Origin: VBDM01 sp035651815
Lineage (GTDB): Bacteria; Pseudomonadota; Gammaproteobacteria; Burkholderiales; SG8-39
Assembly (NCBI GenBank): GCA_035651815.1
Contig: DASRFB010000042.1
Location: 4,087-68,086, forward strand
DNA length: 64,000 nucleotides
Reading direction: 5' to 3'
Positions 41,530-49,536 of this stretch are shown piece after piece (positions within the stretch are counted from its first letter, which is position 1; the number at the start of each line of letters is the position of its first letter). The position numbers were made by a program, and so were the translations under genes. Under the pieces are notes generated by a model, which ran no database searches, was not told the DNA's origin, and worked only from the letters and a program-made list of their open reading frames with translations.

Positions 41530-42269
41530 CCGCGCTTGCCGTATCCGGCCTGGCGAAGCGCTTCGGCGCCGTGCGCGCGGTCGACGGCGTCGACTTCGAG
41601 GTCGCGGCCGGCGAGCTGGTCGCGATGATCGGTCCGAACGGCGCGGGGAAGAGCACCTGCTTCAACATGCTGAACGGCCAGCTCGCGCCCGACGCGGGAA
41701 CGATCCGCTTTGCGGGGACCGAGATCCAGGGCCGGCGCCCGCGCGAGATCTGGCGCCTGGGGGTCGGGCGCACCTTCCAGGTGGCGGCGACCTTCGCGTC
41801 GATGAGCGTGCGCGAGAACGTCCAGGTCGCGCTGCTCTCGCGCCACCGGCGCCTCGCCGACTTCTGGCGGCGCGCGGCCGCGCAGCACGTCGACGCGGCC
41901 GACGCGTTGCTGGATCGGGTCGGGATGCTCGCGCAGGCAGGGCGCCCCTGCGGCGTGCTCGCCTACGGCGACCTCAAGCGCACCGAGCTCGCGATCGCGC
42001 TCGCCAACGAGCCGCGCCTGCTGCTCATGGACGAGCCCACCGCGGGCATGGCGCCCCGGGAGCGCAGCGCGCTCATGGGCCTCGCGGTTTCGATCGTTCG
42101 CGAGCGCGGCATCGCGGTGCTGTTCACCGAGCACGACATGGACGTCGTCTTCCGGCACGCCGACCGCATCCTCGTGCTCGACCGCGGGCGCATCGTCGCG
42201 CGCGGCGCGCCGGCCGGGGTGCGCGCGGACCCCGAGGTCCGCCGCATCTATCTCGGGAGCGCGCCGTGA
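41526..42269 (+). CDS. ABC transporter ATP-binding protein, LivG-like
   Basis: A 247-residue ATPase. Walker A G-P-N-G-A-G-K-S-T lies near residue 38 and Walker B L-L-L-M-D-E-P-T-A-G-M near 160. The signature segment reads L-A-Y-G-D-L-K-R-T-E; the usual S-G-G is replaced by A-Y-G-D, as is common in LivG. The switch His is in T-E-H-D-M-D-V. The GTG start at 41526 overlaps the permease stop by four bases; a GTG at 41511 is an alternative. It pairs with the LivF-like subunit. Confidence 0.92.
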   Translation: MTALAVSGLAKRFGAVRAVDGVDFEVAAGELVAMIGPNGAGKSTCFNMLNGQLAPDAGTIRFAGTEIQGRRPREIWRLGVGRTFQVAATFASMSVRENVQVALLSRHRRLADFWRRAAAQHVDAADALLDRVGMLAQAGRPCGVLAYGDLKRTELAIALANEPRLLLMDEPTAGMAPRERSALMGLAVSIVRERGIAVLFTEHDMDVVFRHADRILVLDRGRIVARGAPAGVRADPEVRRIYLGSAP

Positions 42270-42979
42270 GCGCGCCGATGCTCGAGCTGCGCGGGGTGCA
42301 CTCGTACTACGGACGCGCCCACATCCTCGCCGACGTGAGCCTCGCGGTCCAGGCCCGCGAGGTGCTCGTCCTGATCGGCCGCAATGGAGCGGGGAAGTCG
42401 ACGACGCTGAAGACGGTCATGGGACTGGTGCGCGCGGCGCGCGGCGAGATCCTGTTCGAGGGCCGACGCATCGAGCGCTGCGATCCCTTCGAGATCGCGC
42501 GGCTGGGCGTCGGCTACGTGGCCGAGGACCGGCGCATCTTCGCCGGCCTCTCGGTGAGCGAGAACCTCGAGGTCGGCCGGCAGCCGCCCCGCGGCGGAGC
42601 GCCGCCCTGGACGCCCGACGCGCTGTTCGCGCTGTTCCCGAATCTCGGTTCGGCGCGCGAGCAGCGCGGCGACCGGATCTCGGGCGGCGAGCAGCAGATG
42701 CTCGCCATCGCGCGCGCGCTCATGGGCAACCCGCGCTGCCTGCTGCTCGACGAGCCTTCCGAGGGCCTCGCGCCCCTGATCGTCGACGGCCTCGCGGCGG
42801 CGATCCTCGAGCTGAAGGCACGGGGCGTGGCCGTGCTGCTGTCGGAGCAGAACCTGCGCTTCGCCGAGCGCGTCGGCGACCGCGCTTGCGTGATCGAGCA
42901 GGGGCGCGTGCGCTTCTCGGGAACCATGGGCGAGCTCGCGCGCGACGAGACGGCGAAAGCCGCGTACCTCGGCGTGTAA
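42266..42979 (+). CDS. ABC transporter ATP-binding protein, LivF-like
   Basis: A 237-residue ATPase. Walker A G-R-N-G-A-G-K-S-T-T lies near residue 39; the LivF marker L-G-V-G-Y-V-A-E-D-R-R-I-F and the signature I-S-G-G-E-Q-Q-M-L-A-I-A-R-A-L are present; Walker B is L-L-L-D-E-P-S-E-G-L-A-P. The GTG start overlaps the LivG-like gene by four bases. It ends the five-domain importer operon; the 128 bases that follow contain the next promoter. Confidence 0.93.
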   Translation: MSAPMLELRGVHSYYGRAHILADVSLAVQAREVLVLIGRNGAGKSTTLKTVMGLVRAARGEILFEGRRIERCDPFEIARLGVGYVAEDRRIFAGLSVSENLEVGRQPPRGGAPPWTPDALFALFPNLGSAREQRGDRISGGEQQMLAIARALMGNPRCLLLDEPSEGLAPLIVDGLAAAILELKARGVAVLLSEQNLRFAERVGDRACVIEQGRVRFSGTMGELARDETAKAAYLGV

Positions 42980-43001
42980 CGAAACGTAATCGCCGGGGAC
43001 C

Positions 43002-43029
43002 TTTACGGCGGCGCCGAAGCTGCGATAAT
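43002..43029 (+). promoter_or_regulatory. Promoter of the Gld-like ABC operon
   Basis: TTTACG at 43002-43007, a 16-base spacer and GATAAT at 43024-43029 (preceded by TGC). It separates this operon from the amino-acid importer upstream. Confidence 0.45.
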
Positions 43030-43107
43030 CTCGGGCTTGAAATTCCGACAAGAGAAACCCAGCACGCCGCCGCGATCGCTTCTTCAGGCGCGGCGGCGGT
43101 CCCGGAC

Positions 43108-44085
43108 ATGATCAAGGTCGACAGTCTCAGCAAGTCGTTCGGCGCGAAGCTCGCCGTCGACGGCGTCTCCTTCGAGGTCGGGCGCGGCGAGGTGCTCGGC
43201 TTCCTCGGTCCCAACGGCGCCGGAAAGTCGACCACCATGCGCATGATCACGGGGTTCATCCCGCCGAGCGGCGGAACCGTGAGCGTCTGCGGCCACGACA
43301 TGGTGGCGGACCCGATCCCCGGGAAGCGCCACATCGGCTACCTGCCCGAGGCCGCGCCTTCGTATACGGACATGACGGTCCTGTCGTTCCTGGAGTTCGC
43401 CGCCGACATCCGCGGCCTGAGCGGCGACGCGCGCCGCAAGGCGGTGCGCCGCGCCGTCGACGCGTGCCACCTCGAGCCGGTGCTGGGGCAGACGATCGAC
43501 ACGCTGTCGAAGGGGTTCCGGCACCGCACCTGCTTCGCGCAGGCGATCATCCACGATCCCGACGTGCTGATCATGGACGAGCCCACCGACGGTCTCGACC
43601 CGAACCAGAAGCACGAGGTGCGCACGCTGATCCGCGAGATGGGGCAGAACAAGGCGATCATCTTCTCGACGCACATCCTCGAGGAGGTCGAGGCGGCGTG
43701 CACGCGCGCGATCATCATCGACCGCGGCCGCATCGTCGCGAACGGCACGCCCGACGAGCTGAAGGCGCGCTCGGACCGCGCGGGCGCGGTGCTGGTGAAG
43801 CTCGGGGGCGCGAGCCCGCAGCGCGCGAGCGCGGCGCTCGCCGAGAGCCCGCTCGTCGCGCGCTCCGAGATCCTCGCGACCGACGCCGCCTGGGTGGTCG
43901 CGCGCGCGTACCCGCGCAAACCCGGTCCCGAGGGCGCGCTCGCCGCGCGCGTCGCCGAGCTCGCGCTGCGCGAGGGCTGGAAGATCGAGGAGCTGGTGGT
44001 CGAAGAGGGGCGGCTCGACGACGTGTTCCGCTCGCTCACCTGGTCGGAGACCGCGGCGAAAGCGCGGGAGGCGGCCAACGCATGA
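43108..44085 (+). CDS. ABC transporter ATP-binding protein (GldA-like)
   Basis: A 325-residue ATPase. Walker A G-P-N-G-A-G-K-S-T-T-M-R-M lies near residue 37; the signature segment is L-S-K-G-F-R-H-R-T-C (L-S-K-G in place of L-S-G-G); Walker B L-I-M-D-E-P-T-D-G-L-D-P-N lies near 155. The last hundred residues are a DUF4162-like tail. The first gene of a set whose permease, auxiliary protein and DUF4340 protein match GldA-GldF-GldG-type clusters, known from Bacteroidetes gliding but common in non-gliding proteobacteria. Confidence 0.88.
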   Translation: MIKVDSLSKSFGAKLAVDGVSFEVGRGEVLGFLGPNGAGKSTTMRMITGFIPPSGGTVSVCGHDMVADPIPGKRHIGYLPEAAPSYTDMTVLSFLEFAADIRGLSGDARRKAVRRAVDACHLEPVLGQTIDTLSKGFRHRTCFAQAIIHDPDVLIMDEPTDGLDPNQKHEVRTLIREMGQNKAIIFSTHILEEVEAACTRAIIIDRGRIVANGTPDELKARSDRAGAVLVKLGGASPQRASAALAESPLVARSEILATDAAWVVARAYPRKPGPEGALAARVAELALREGWKIEELVVEEGRLDDVFRSLTWSETAAKAREAANA

Positions 44086-44822
44086 GCCGCTCGATCGTCG
44101 CCACCATCACCCGGCGCGAGCTCGCGGCGTACTTCCAGTCGCCCGTCGCCTACGTCTTCCTGGTGATCTTCCTGCTGCTCGCGGGCGTGTTCACGTTCAC
44201 CTTCGGGGGCTTCTTCGAGCGCGGCGAGGCGTCGCTGTCCGCGCTCTTCAACTGGATGCCGTGGCTGTTCCTGTTCCTCGTGCCCGCGGTCGGCATGCGG
44301 CTGTGGTCGGAGGAGCGGCGCCTGGGCACGATCGAGCTGCTGCTCACCATGCCGGTCGCGAGCTGGCAGGCGATCCTCGGCAAGTTCGTGGCGTCGTGGC
44401 TCTTCCTCGCGATCGCGCTCGCGCTCACGTTCCCGATGATCATCACCGTGAACTGGCTCGGCGACCCGGACAACGGCGTCATCGCGAGCGGCTACGTCGG
44501 CGCGCTGCTGCTCGCAGGCGCCTACCTCGCGATCAGCAGCATGACCTCGGCGATGACGCGCAACCAGGTGATCGCGTTCATCGTCGCCGTGGTGCTGTGC
44601 CTGGTGCTGATCCTGGTCGGGTTCTCGCCGGTCACCGACATGCTCTCGCGCTGGGCGAGCCCCCGCATGGTCGAGTCGGTGGCGCGCTTCTCGGTGCTCA
44701 CGCACTACGACGGCTTCCAGCGCGGCGTCATCGAGTCGCGCGACCTCCTGTATTTCCTCTCGGTCATCGCCTTTTCGCTGTTCGCGACCGGCGTCGTGAT
44801 CCGCGGGCACCGCGCCGGCTGA
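44082..44822 (+). CDS. ABC transporter permease (GldF/ABC-2 type)
   Basis: A 246-residue membrane protein with six hydrophobic segments. It begins I-T-R-R-E-L-A-A-Y-F-Q-S-P-V-A-Y-V-F-L-V, the usual start of GldF/ABC-2 permeases, and has W-S-E-E-R-R-L-G-T-I-E-L-L-L-T-M-P-V, the coupling motif that contacts the ATPase. It overlaps the ATPase gene by four bases. Partner of the 43108 and 44826 products; the substrate is unknown. Confidence 0.9.
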   Translation: MSRSIVATITRRELAAYFQSPVAYVFLVIFLLLAGVFTFTFGGFFERGEASLSALFNWMPWLFLFLVPAVGMRLWSEERRLGTIELLLTMPVASWQAILGKFVASWLFLAIALALTFPMIITVNWLGDPDNGVIASGYVGALLLAGAYLAISSMTSAMTRNQVIAFIVAVVLCLVLILVGFSPVTDMLSRWASPRMVESVARFSVLTHYDGFQRGVIESRDLLYFLSVIAFSLFATGVVIRGHRAG

Positions 44823-44825
44823 TCC

Positions 44826-46694
44826 ATGAAGAAGTACGAGACCTTCCTCTATTCCGCGGGCGGCCTCGTCGCGCTGTTCGTGATCCTGCTGCTCGTGAAC
44901 TTCGTCGTGGGCGTCGTGCCGGTCCGCATCGACCTCACCCAGGGCAAGCTGTATACGCTCTCGGACGGCACGCGCGAGATCCTGCGCAAGCTCGAGGCGC
45001 CGGTGAAGCTGCGGCTGTACTTCAGCCAGGGCGACGCGAGCGTCCCGCTCGCGATCAAGGCCTACGGCCGCCACGTCGAGGACCTGCTCGCGGAGTACCG
45101 GCGCGCCTCGGGCGGCAAGGTGCAGGTCGAGAAGCTCGATCCGCAGCCCGACTCCGACGCCGAGGACGCCGCGACCCTCGAGGGCGTCGAGGCGCAGGTC
45201 GCGCCGACCGGAGACAAGTTCTACCTCGGGCTGTCGGTGAGCTACGTCGACCAGAAGGTGGCGATCCCGGCGCTCTCGCCCGAGCGCGAGCGGCTGCTCG
45301 AGTACGACCTCACGCGCGCGATCGCGCGCGCGACCTCGCCCGGCAAGCCCGTGGTCGGCGTGATGAGCCCGCTGCCCGTGTTCGGCGCGCCGCCCAGCCC
45401 GATGACGGGCGGGCAGCCGATGGAGCAGCAGGTCTTCGTCAACGAGCTCCGGCGCGACTACACGGTCAAGCGCGTAAGCGCGTCCGCCGACAAGATCGAC
45501 GACGACGTGAAGGTGCTCGTCGTGATCCATCCGCGGGGCATCGGCGACGCGGCGCAATACGCGATCGACCAGTTCGTCCTGCGCGGCGGCAAGCTCGTCG
45601 CTTTCGTCGATCCGAGCGCGTACTTCGACCCGATGGCGCAGATGGCGGGCGGGCCGACCTCGTCCAGTCTCGACAAGCTGTTCAAGGCCTGGGGGATCCA
45701 GTACGACCCGGGCAAGGTCGTGATGGACATGCGCTACATCACCGGCGCGGGGCCGCGCGCGCTGCCGACGCTGCTCTCGCTGAACGACAACGCCTTCGAC
45801 CAGGACGACGTCGCGACGGCGCGCCTCGGCTCCGCGCTGCTGCCGTTCTCGGGCGTCTTCGCGGGCAAGCCGGCCGACGGCCTGAAGGAGACGGTGCTGA
45901 TGAAGACGTCGCCGTTCTCGCAGCTCGTCGACGCGTCCGGCGCGATCTCGCAGGGCGAGGCGGCGATCCGCGGCTTCCAGCCGTCGAACACCGAGTACCC
46001 GCTCGCGATCCGCCTCACCGGCAGGTTCAAGACCGCGTTCCCCGACGGCAAGCCCAAGGCCGACGACAAGGGCGACAGGAAAGCGGCGCCGAAGGCCGCC
46101 GACGCCAGGCCCGAAGCGCCGCAGCTCAAGGAGTCGAAAGGCGAGACCGCGGTCGCGCTCGTCGCCGACAGCGACTTCGTCAACGACGGCGCCGCGGTCC
46201 AGGTGCAGGAGCTGTTCGGCCAGCGCATCGTCATCCAGAGGAACGGCAACCTCGCGTTCGCGCAGGCGCTCGTCGACCAGTTCGCGGGCGACCCGGCGCT
46301 GGTCGAGCTGCGCAGCCGCGCGAGCGCGTCGCGCCCGTTCACCGTCATCCGCGACATGGAGGCGCGCGCGCAGCAGGCCTACCTCGGCAAGATCAAGGCG
46401 CTCGAGGACAGCCTGAACCAGACGCAGGAGAAGCTCGCGCAGCTGCAGCGCACGCGCGCGCCCGGGGCGAGCACCATACTTTCGCCCGAGCAGCAGACCG
46501 AGCTCGAGAACTTCCGCAAGAAGGCGGCCGAGACGCGGCGCGAGCTGAAGGACGTGCGCAAGGACCTGCGCGCCGACAGCGAGGCGCTCGAGACCTGGAC
46601 CAAGGTCGTCAACATCGCCGCCATGCCGCTCCTCGTCGCCGTCGCGGGCCTGGGTCTCGCGCTGTGGCGCCGGCGCCGCAAGGTGACGCTGTGA
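44826..46694 (+). CDS. Gld-type ABC transport auxiliary protein (GldG-like, PF09822)
   Basis: A 622-residue protein anchored at both ends: hydrophobic segments at about 10-34 and 595-614, the latter followed by R-R-R-R-K. The intervening periplasmic part starts R-I-D-L-T-Q-G-K-L-Y-T-L-S-D-G-T-R-E-I-L, the family hallmark, and has a Lys/Asp-rich linker (about 400-435) and a long coiled coil (about 515-590). The role in transport is not established. The stop overlaps the next gene. Confidence 0.88.
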   Translation: MKKYETFLYSAGGLVALFVILLLVNFVVGVVPVRIDLTQGKLYTLSDGTREILRKLEAPVKLRLYFSQGDASVPLAIKAYGRHVEDLLAEYRRASGGKVQVEKLDPQPDSDAEDAATLEGVEAQVAPTGDKFYLGLSVSYVDQKVAIPALSPERERLLEYDLTRAIARATSPGKPVVGVMSPLPVFGAPPSPMTGGQPMEQQVFVNELRRDYTVKRVSASADKIDDDVKVLVVIHPRGIGDAAQYAIDQFVLRGGKLVAFVDPSAYFDPMAQMAGGPTSSSLDKLFKAWGIQYDPGKVVMDMRYITGAGPRALPTLLSLNDNAFDQDDVATARLGSALLPFSGVFAGKPADGLKETVLMKTSPFSQLVDASGAISQGEAAIRGFQPSNTEYPLAIRLTGRFKTAFPDGKPKADDKGDRKAAPKAADARPEAPQLKESKGETAVALVADSDFVNDGAAVQVQELFGQRIVIQRNGNLAFAQALVDQFAGDPALVELRSRASASRPFTVIRDMEARAQQAYLGKIKALEDSLNQTQEKLAQLQRTRAPGASTILSPEQQTELENFRKKAAETRRELKDVRKDLRADSEALETWTKVVNIAAMPLLVAVAGLGLALWRRRRKVTL

Positions 46695-47836
46695 GCCGCA
46701 AGCAGTTCCTGATCGTGCTGGCGGTGCTGGTCGGCCTCGCGGTCGCGGCGGCGGCGCTCGTGTTCTCGGACAACGGCGGCTGGGGCGGCGGCGAGGCCCG
46801 GGCGGGCCGCAGGATAGCGCCCGACCTGAAGGTGAGCGACGTGGCCGAGATCGGCCTCGTCGGCGCCTCGGGCGCGGTGCACCTCGTCCGCGGCGACCGC
46901 GGCTGGGTCGTGCGCGAGCGCGGCGACTTTCCCGCGGACCTCGAGCGGATCCGCGATCTCCTGATCAAGCTGGCGGAAGTCCGCGTCGCGCAGGCCGAGA
47001 CGCTGCCGCAATCACAGCGCGCGCGCCTGCAGCTGGGGGAGCCCAAGGACAAGGATTCCAAGGACGCCGGGACCGCGCTCGAGCTGAAGGACGCGAAGGG
47101 CAAGCTCCTCGCGCACCTGCTCCTCGGCAAGAAGGTCTACCGGCAGACCGAGGTCGCGGGCCCCGCGAGCGCGCAGCCCGAGGCGACGGGGCGCTATCTC
47201 CTCGCGGGAACCGACAGCGACACCATGCTGGTCATCGCGGATCCGCTGAACGCGGCCGAGCCCCGGCCCGAGTCCTGGCTGCGCAAGGAGCTGCTCCGCG
47301 CCGAGCGCGTCAAGACGGTAACTTCCATCGGAAGCGACCGGCGCACGCGCTGGACCCTGACGCGCGACAAGGACAACATGGACTGGCGCTTCGCCGGCTC
47401 GCGCGATCAGCCCGACCTGCAGAAGGCGACCGACGCCGCCGGCGCGTTCGGCTGGATGGACCTCGTCGACGTGGTCGTCGACCCGCAGAGCAGCGAGACC
47501 GGGCTCTCGCACGCCGTCACCGTGCGTGCCGAGACCTTCGACAACCTGACGTATACGGTCCGGATCGGCAACAAGACCGGCGACAACTACTACGTCGCGG
47601 TCTCGGTTGCGGGCGAGCCGCCGCAGTCGCGCACGGCGGAGAAGGGCGAGACCGCCGAGGAGAAGCAGAAGAAGGACAAGAGCTTCGCCGACGACCAGGC
47701 GCGCCTCGCCGAGCGGCTCGAGCGCGAGCGCAAGCTGGACGGCTGGCGCTACGTCGTCGGCAAGAACATGATCGAGCCGCTGCTGCGCGAGCGCGCGCAG
47801 ATGCTGCCCGAGAAGAAGACCGGCAAAAAAACCTAG
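46691..47836 (+). CDS. DUF4340 domain protein
   Basis: A 381-residue protein with one N-terminal membrane span (about 5-25), then a soluble extracytoplasmic body. The block G-W-V-V-R-E-R-G-D-F-P-A-D-L-E-R-I-R-D-L-L-I-K-L-A, and L-L-L-G-K-K-V-Y-R-Q, are typical of DUF4340, the usual fourth member of GldAFG-like operons. A charged, Glu/Lys-rich helix precedes the C-terminus. The GTG start overlaps the GldG-like gene by four bases. Function unknown. Confidence 0.85.
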   Translation: MSRKQFLIVLAVLVGLAVAAAALVFSDNGGWGGGEARAGRRIAPDLKVSDVAEIGLVGASGAVHLVRGDRGWVVRERGDFPADLERIRDLLIKLAEVRVAQAETLPQSQRARLQLGEPKDKDSKDAGTALELKDAKGKLLAHLLLGKKVYRQTEVAGPASAQPEATGRYLLAGTDSDTMLVIADPLNAAEPRPESWLRKELLRAERVKTVTSIGSDRRTRWTLTRDKDNMDWRFAGSRDQPDLQKATDAAGAFGWMDLVDVVVDPQSSETGLSHAVTVRAETFDNLTYTVRIGNKTGDNYYVAVSVAGEPPQSRTAEKGETAEEKQKKDKSFADDQARLAERLERERKLDGWRYVVGKNMIEPLLRERAQMLPEKKTGKKT

Positions 47837-47844
47837 AGGTCGTC

Positions 47845-48612
47845 ATGCAGATCAAGGACGCGACGTTCATCGTCACCGGCGGGGCTTCCGGCTTGGGCGA
47901 GGGAACGGTGCGCATGCTGGTCGAAAGCGGAGCGCGCGTCGTCGTCGCGGACCTCCAGACCGACAAGGGCGAGGCGCTCGCGAAGCAGCTCGGCGCGAAG
48001 GCCCGCTTCGTCAAGTGTGACGTCACGAGCGAGGCCGACGGCCAGGCCGCGGTCGAGCGCGCGCTGCGCGACTTCGGGGGACTGCAGGGCCTCGTCAACT
48101 GCGCCGGCATCGCGATCGGCGAGCGCACGGTGAAGAAGGAAGGTCCGCACGCGCTCGCGTCGTTTTCGCGCGTCATCCAGATCAACCTCGTCGGCACCTT
48201 CAACATGATCCGGCTCGCCGCGACCGCGATGACGAAGGGCCAGCCGAACGCCGCCGGCGAGCGCGGCGTGATCGTCAACACCGCCTCGGTCGCCGCCTTC
48301 GACGGCCAGATCGGGCAGGCGGCCTACTCGGCGTCGAAGGGGGGCGTGGTCGGCATGACGCTGCCGATCGCGCGCGACCTCTCGCGCGACGGCGTGCGCG
48401 TCTGCACGATCGCGCCGGGAATCTTCGAGACGCCGATGCTGCTCGGGATGCCGAAGGAGGTGCAGGACGCGCTCGGCAAGCAGGTGCCGTTTCCGCCGCG
48501 CCTGGGCAGGCCGGCCGAGTACGCCGCGCTGGTGAAGCACATCGTCGAGAACGAGATGCTGAACGGCGAGACGATCCGCCTCGACGGCGCCATCCGCATG
48601 GCGCCGAAATGA
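47845..48612 (+). CDS. Short-chain dehydrogenase, 3-hydroxyacyl-CoA dehydrogenase type 2-like
   Basis: A 255-residue SDR. Cofactor motif T-G-G-A-S-G-L-G-E-G near residue 11; D-L-Q after the second strand favours NAD; N-C-A-G-I-A; catalytic Ser in N-T-A-S-V-A-A-F-D-G-Q-I-G-Q, and Y-S-A-S-K-G-G. The D-G-Q-I-G-Q-A-A-Y block and G-I-F-E-T-P-M-L are typical of the HSD17B10/FabG2-like group that oxidises 3-hydroxyacyl-CoA. A fatty-acid or side-chain degradation role is inferred. A strong hairpin follows its stop. Confidence 0.85.
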   Translation: MQIKDATFIVTGGASGLGEGTVRMLVESGARVVVADLQTDKGEALAKQLGAKARFVKCDVTSEADGQAAVERALRDFGGLQGLVNCAGIAIGERTVKKEGPHALASFSRVIQINLVGTFNMIRLAATAMTKGQPNAAGERGVIVNTASVAAFDGQIGQAAYSASKGGVVGMTLPIARDLSRDGVRVCTIAPGIFETPMLLGMPKEVQDALGKQVPFPPRLGRPAEYAALVKHIVENEMLNGETIRLDGAIRMAPK

Positions 48613-48636
48613 CATTGGGCGGGAACGCCCAATGTC
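48611..48636. repeat. Perfect 11-bp inverted repeat at the SDR stop codon
   Basis: GACATTGGGCG (48611-48621), loop GGAA, CGCCCAATGTC (48626-48636). It begins within the TGA stop codon, has no T-run after it, and abuts the REP-like element. It may stabilise the mRNA 3' end or belong to a compound repeat. Confidence 0.85.
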
Positions 48637-48673
48637 ATCCTGAGGCGCGCTAGCGCGCCGAAGGATCTGCTTT
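48636..48673. repeat. REP-like palindromic repeat, copy 1
   Basis: An imperfect palindrome whose ends are ATCCTGAGGCGC and GCGCCGAAGGAT, then CTGCTTTA. The same ends recur at 60669-60705 with a different centre. Here the core is extended by GCTA between arms, and it contains the stop codon of the minus-strand gene (48650-48652). Repeats with ATCCTGAG...GAAGGATCT ends are widespread in bacterial intergenic DNA. Confidence 0.75.
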
Positions 48674-48958
48674 AGCCGTCGGCAGCTTCAGCTTTTCGAC
48701 GTCGACCCGGACGCGGCCGAGCATGCCGAAGCTGACGCGCTCGTCCTGCAGCTTCATCGTCGACCAGAAGAGGTAGGACTCGTAGGTCGCGAGCTCCGAG
48801 GACAGGACGCCCAGGCCGAGCGCGCTCGCGAGCGGCTGGTCCTTGTATACGGCGTCGCGGATCGCCTGCTTGTGCACCTCGGGTCCAGGGTTGGAGACCG
48901 CGAGCAGGATCGCGAGCGCCGCGACGACGACGACGGCGAGCAGCGCCTTGTGGCGCAC
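48650..48958 (-). CDS. Small hypothetical protein with N-terminal membrane anchor or signal
   Basis: A 102-residue protein: R-H-K-A then a hydrophobic stretch (about 5-21, A-L-L-A-V-V-V-V-A-A-L-A-I-L-L-A-V), then N-P-G-P-E-V-H-K-Q-A-I-R. The body is soluble with no Cys. The S-N-P-G-P-E-x-H region recalls short DUF4359-like proteins, but I do not claim membership. GTG is the only sensible start; it lies two bases after the carbonic anhydrase stop, so the pair are co-transcribed. Its stop codon lies in a REP-like repeat. Confidence 0.6.
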   Translation of the reverse strand: MRHKALLAVVVVAALAILLAVSNPGPEVHKQAIRDAVYKDQPLASALGLGVLSSELATYESYLFWSTMKLQDERVSFGMLGRVRVDVEKLKLPTAKADPSAR

Positions 48959-48960
48959 GG

Positions 48961-49488
48961 CTAGTCCTGCGGCTTCATCTGCGCGCGGAAGATCCGCGCC
49001 CGCTCGACGTAGCCGTCGGCGATCGACGCGAGCAGCGCGCGCTCCTCGGGCTTGAGCTCGCGCAGCACCTTGGCCGGCGTGCCGAGCGCGAGGACGCCCT
49101 CCGGGATGACCTTGCCCTCGGGCACGAGGCTGTTCGCGCCGACGAGCGATCCCTTGCCGATCACCGCGTGGTTCAGGATCACGCTGTTGATGCCGACGAG
49201 CGCGCCGTCGTGCACGGTGCAGCCGTGCAGCATCGCCTTGTGGCCGATCGAGACGCCCCGGCCCAGGGTCAGCTTGATGCCGGGATCCGTGTGCAGCACC
49301 GAGCCGTCCTGGACGTTGCTGCGCTCGCCGAGGGTGATGAGATCGTTGTCGCCCCGGACCACGACGTTGAACCAGACGCTCGCCTGGTTCTCGATGACGA
49401 CCGAGCCGACGACGGTCGCGTTCGGCGCCACGAACCACTCGTCGCCGCGCACGACGACCTTGCGCTCGCCGAGGGAGAATATCGACAT
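48961..49488 (-). CDS. Gamma carbonic anhydrase family protein (left-handed beta-helix)
   Basis: A 175-residue hexapeptide-repeat protein. The three metal-ligand histidines of the family are visible: S-V-L-H-T-D near residue 66, and I-G-H-K-A-M-L-H-G-C near 85-92. The R-G-D and Q-D-G-S-V-L segments are conserved. Related YrdA/PaaY proteins bind zinc or iron; true carbonic anhydrase activity varies, and PaaY-type thioesterase activity is an alternative. Divergent from the hydrolase gene with a 48-base gap. Confidence 0.9.
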   Translation of the reverse strand: MSIFSLGERKVVVRGDEWFVAPNATVVGSVVIENQASVWFNVVVRGDNDLITLGERSNVQDGSVLHTDPGIKLTLGRGVSIGHKAMLHGCTVHDGALVGINSVILNHAVIGKGSLVGANSLVPEGKVIPEGVLALGTPAKVLRELKPEERALLASIADGYVERARIFRAQMKPQD

Positions 49489-49536
49489 GATCGCGGCCGA
49501 TGATAGCAGAAGCGCCTGCTATCCTAGACACCCGAG

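Noticed and set aside
42980..43107. Start of the GldA-like ATPase upstream of ATG 43108.
   Set aside because: The frame is open upstream, but the predicted promoter (43002-43029) lies inside it and the family N-terminus begins at the ATG.
44826..47836. Gliding motility system, from similarity to GldG.
   Set aside because: Only the ABC-transporter part is present, with no other gld or spr genes; the similarity does not imply gliding.
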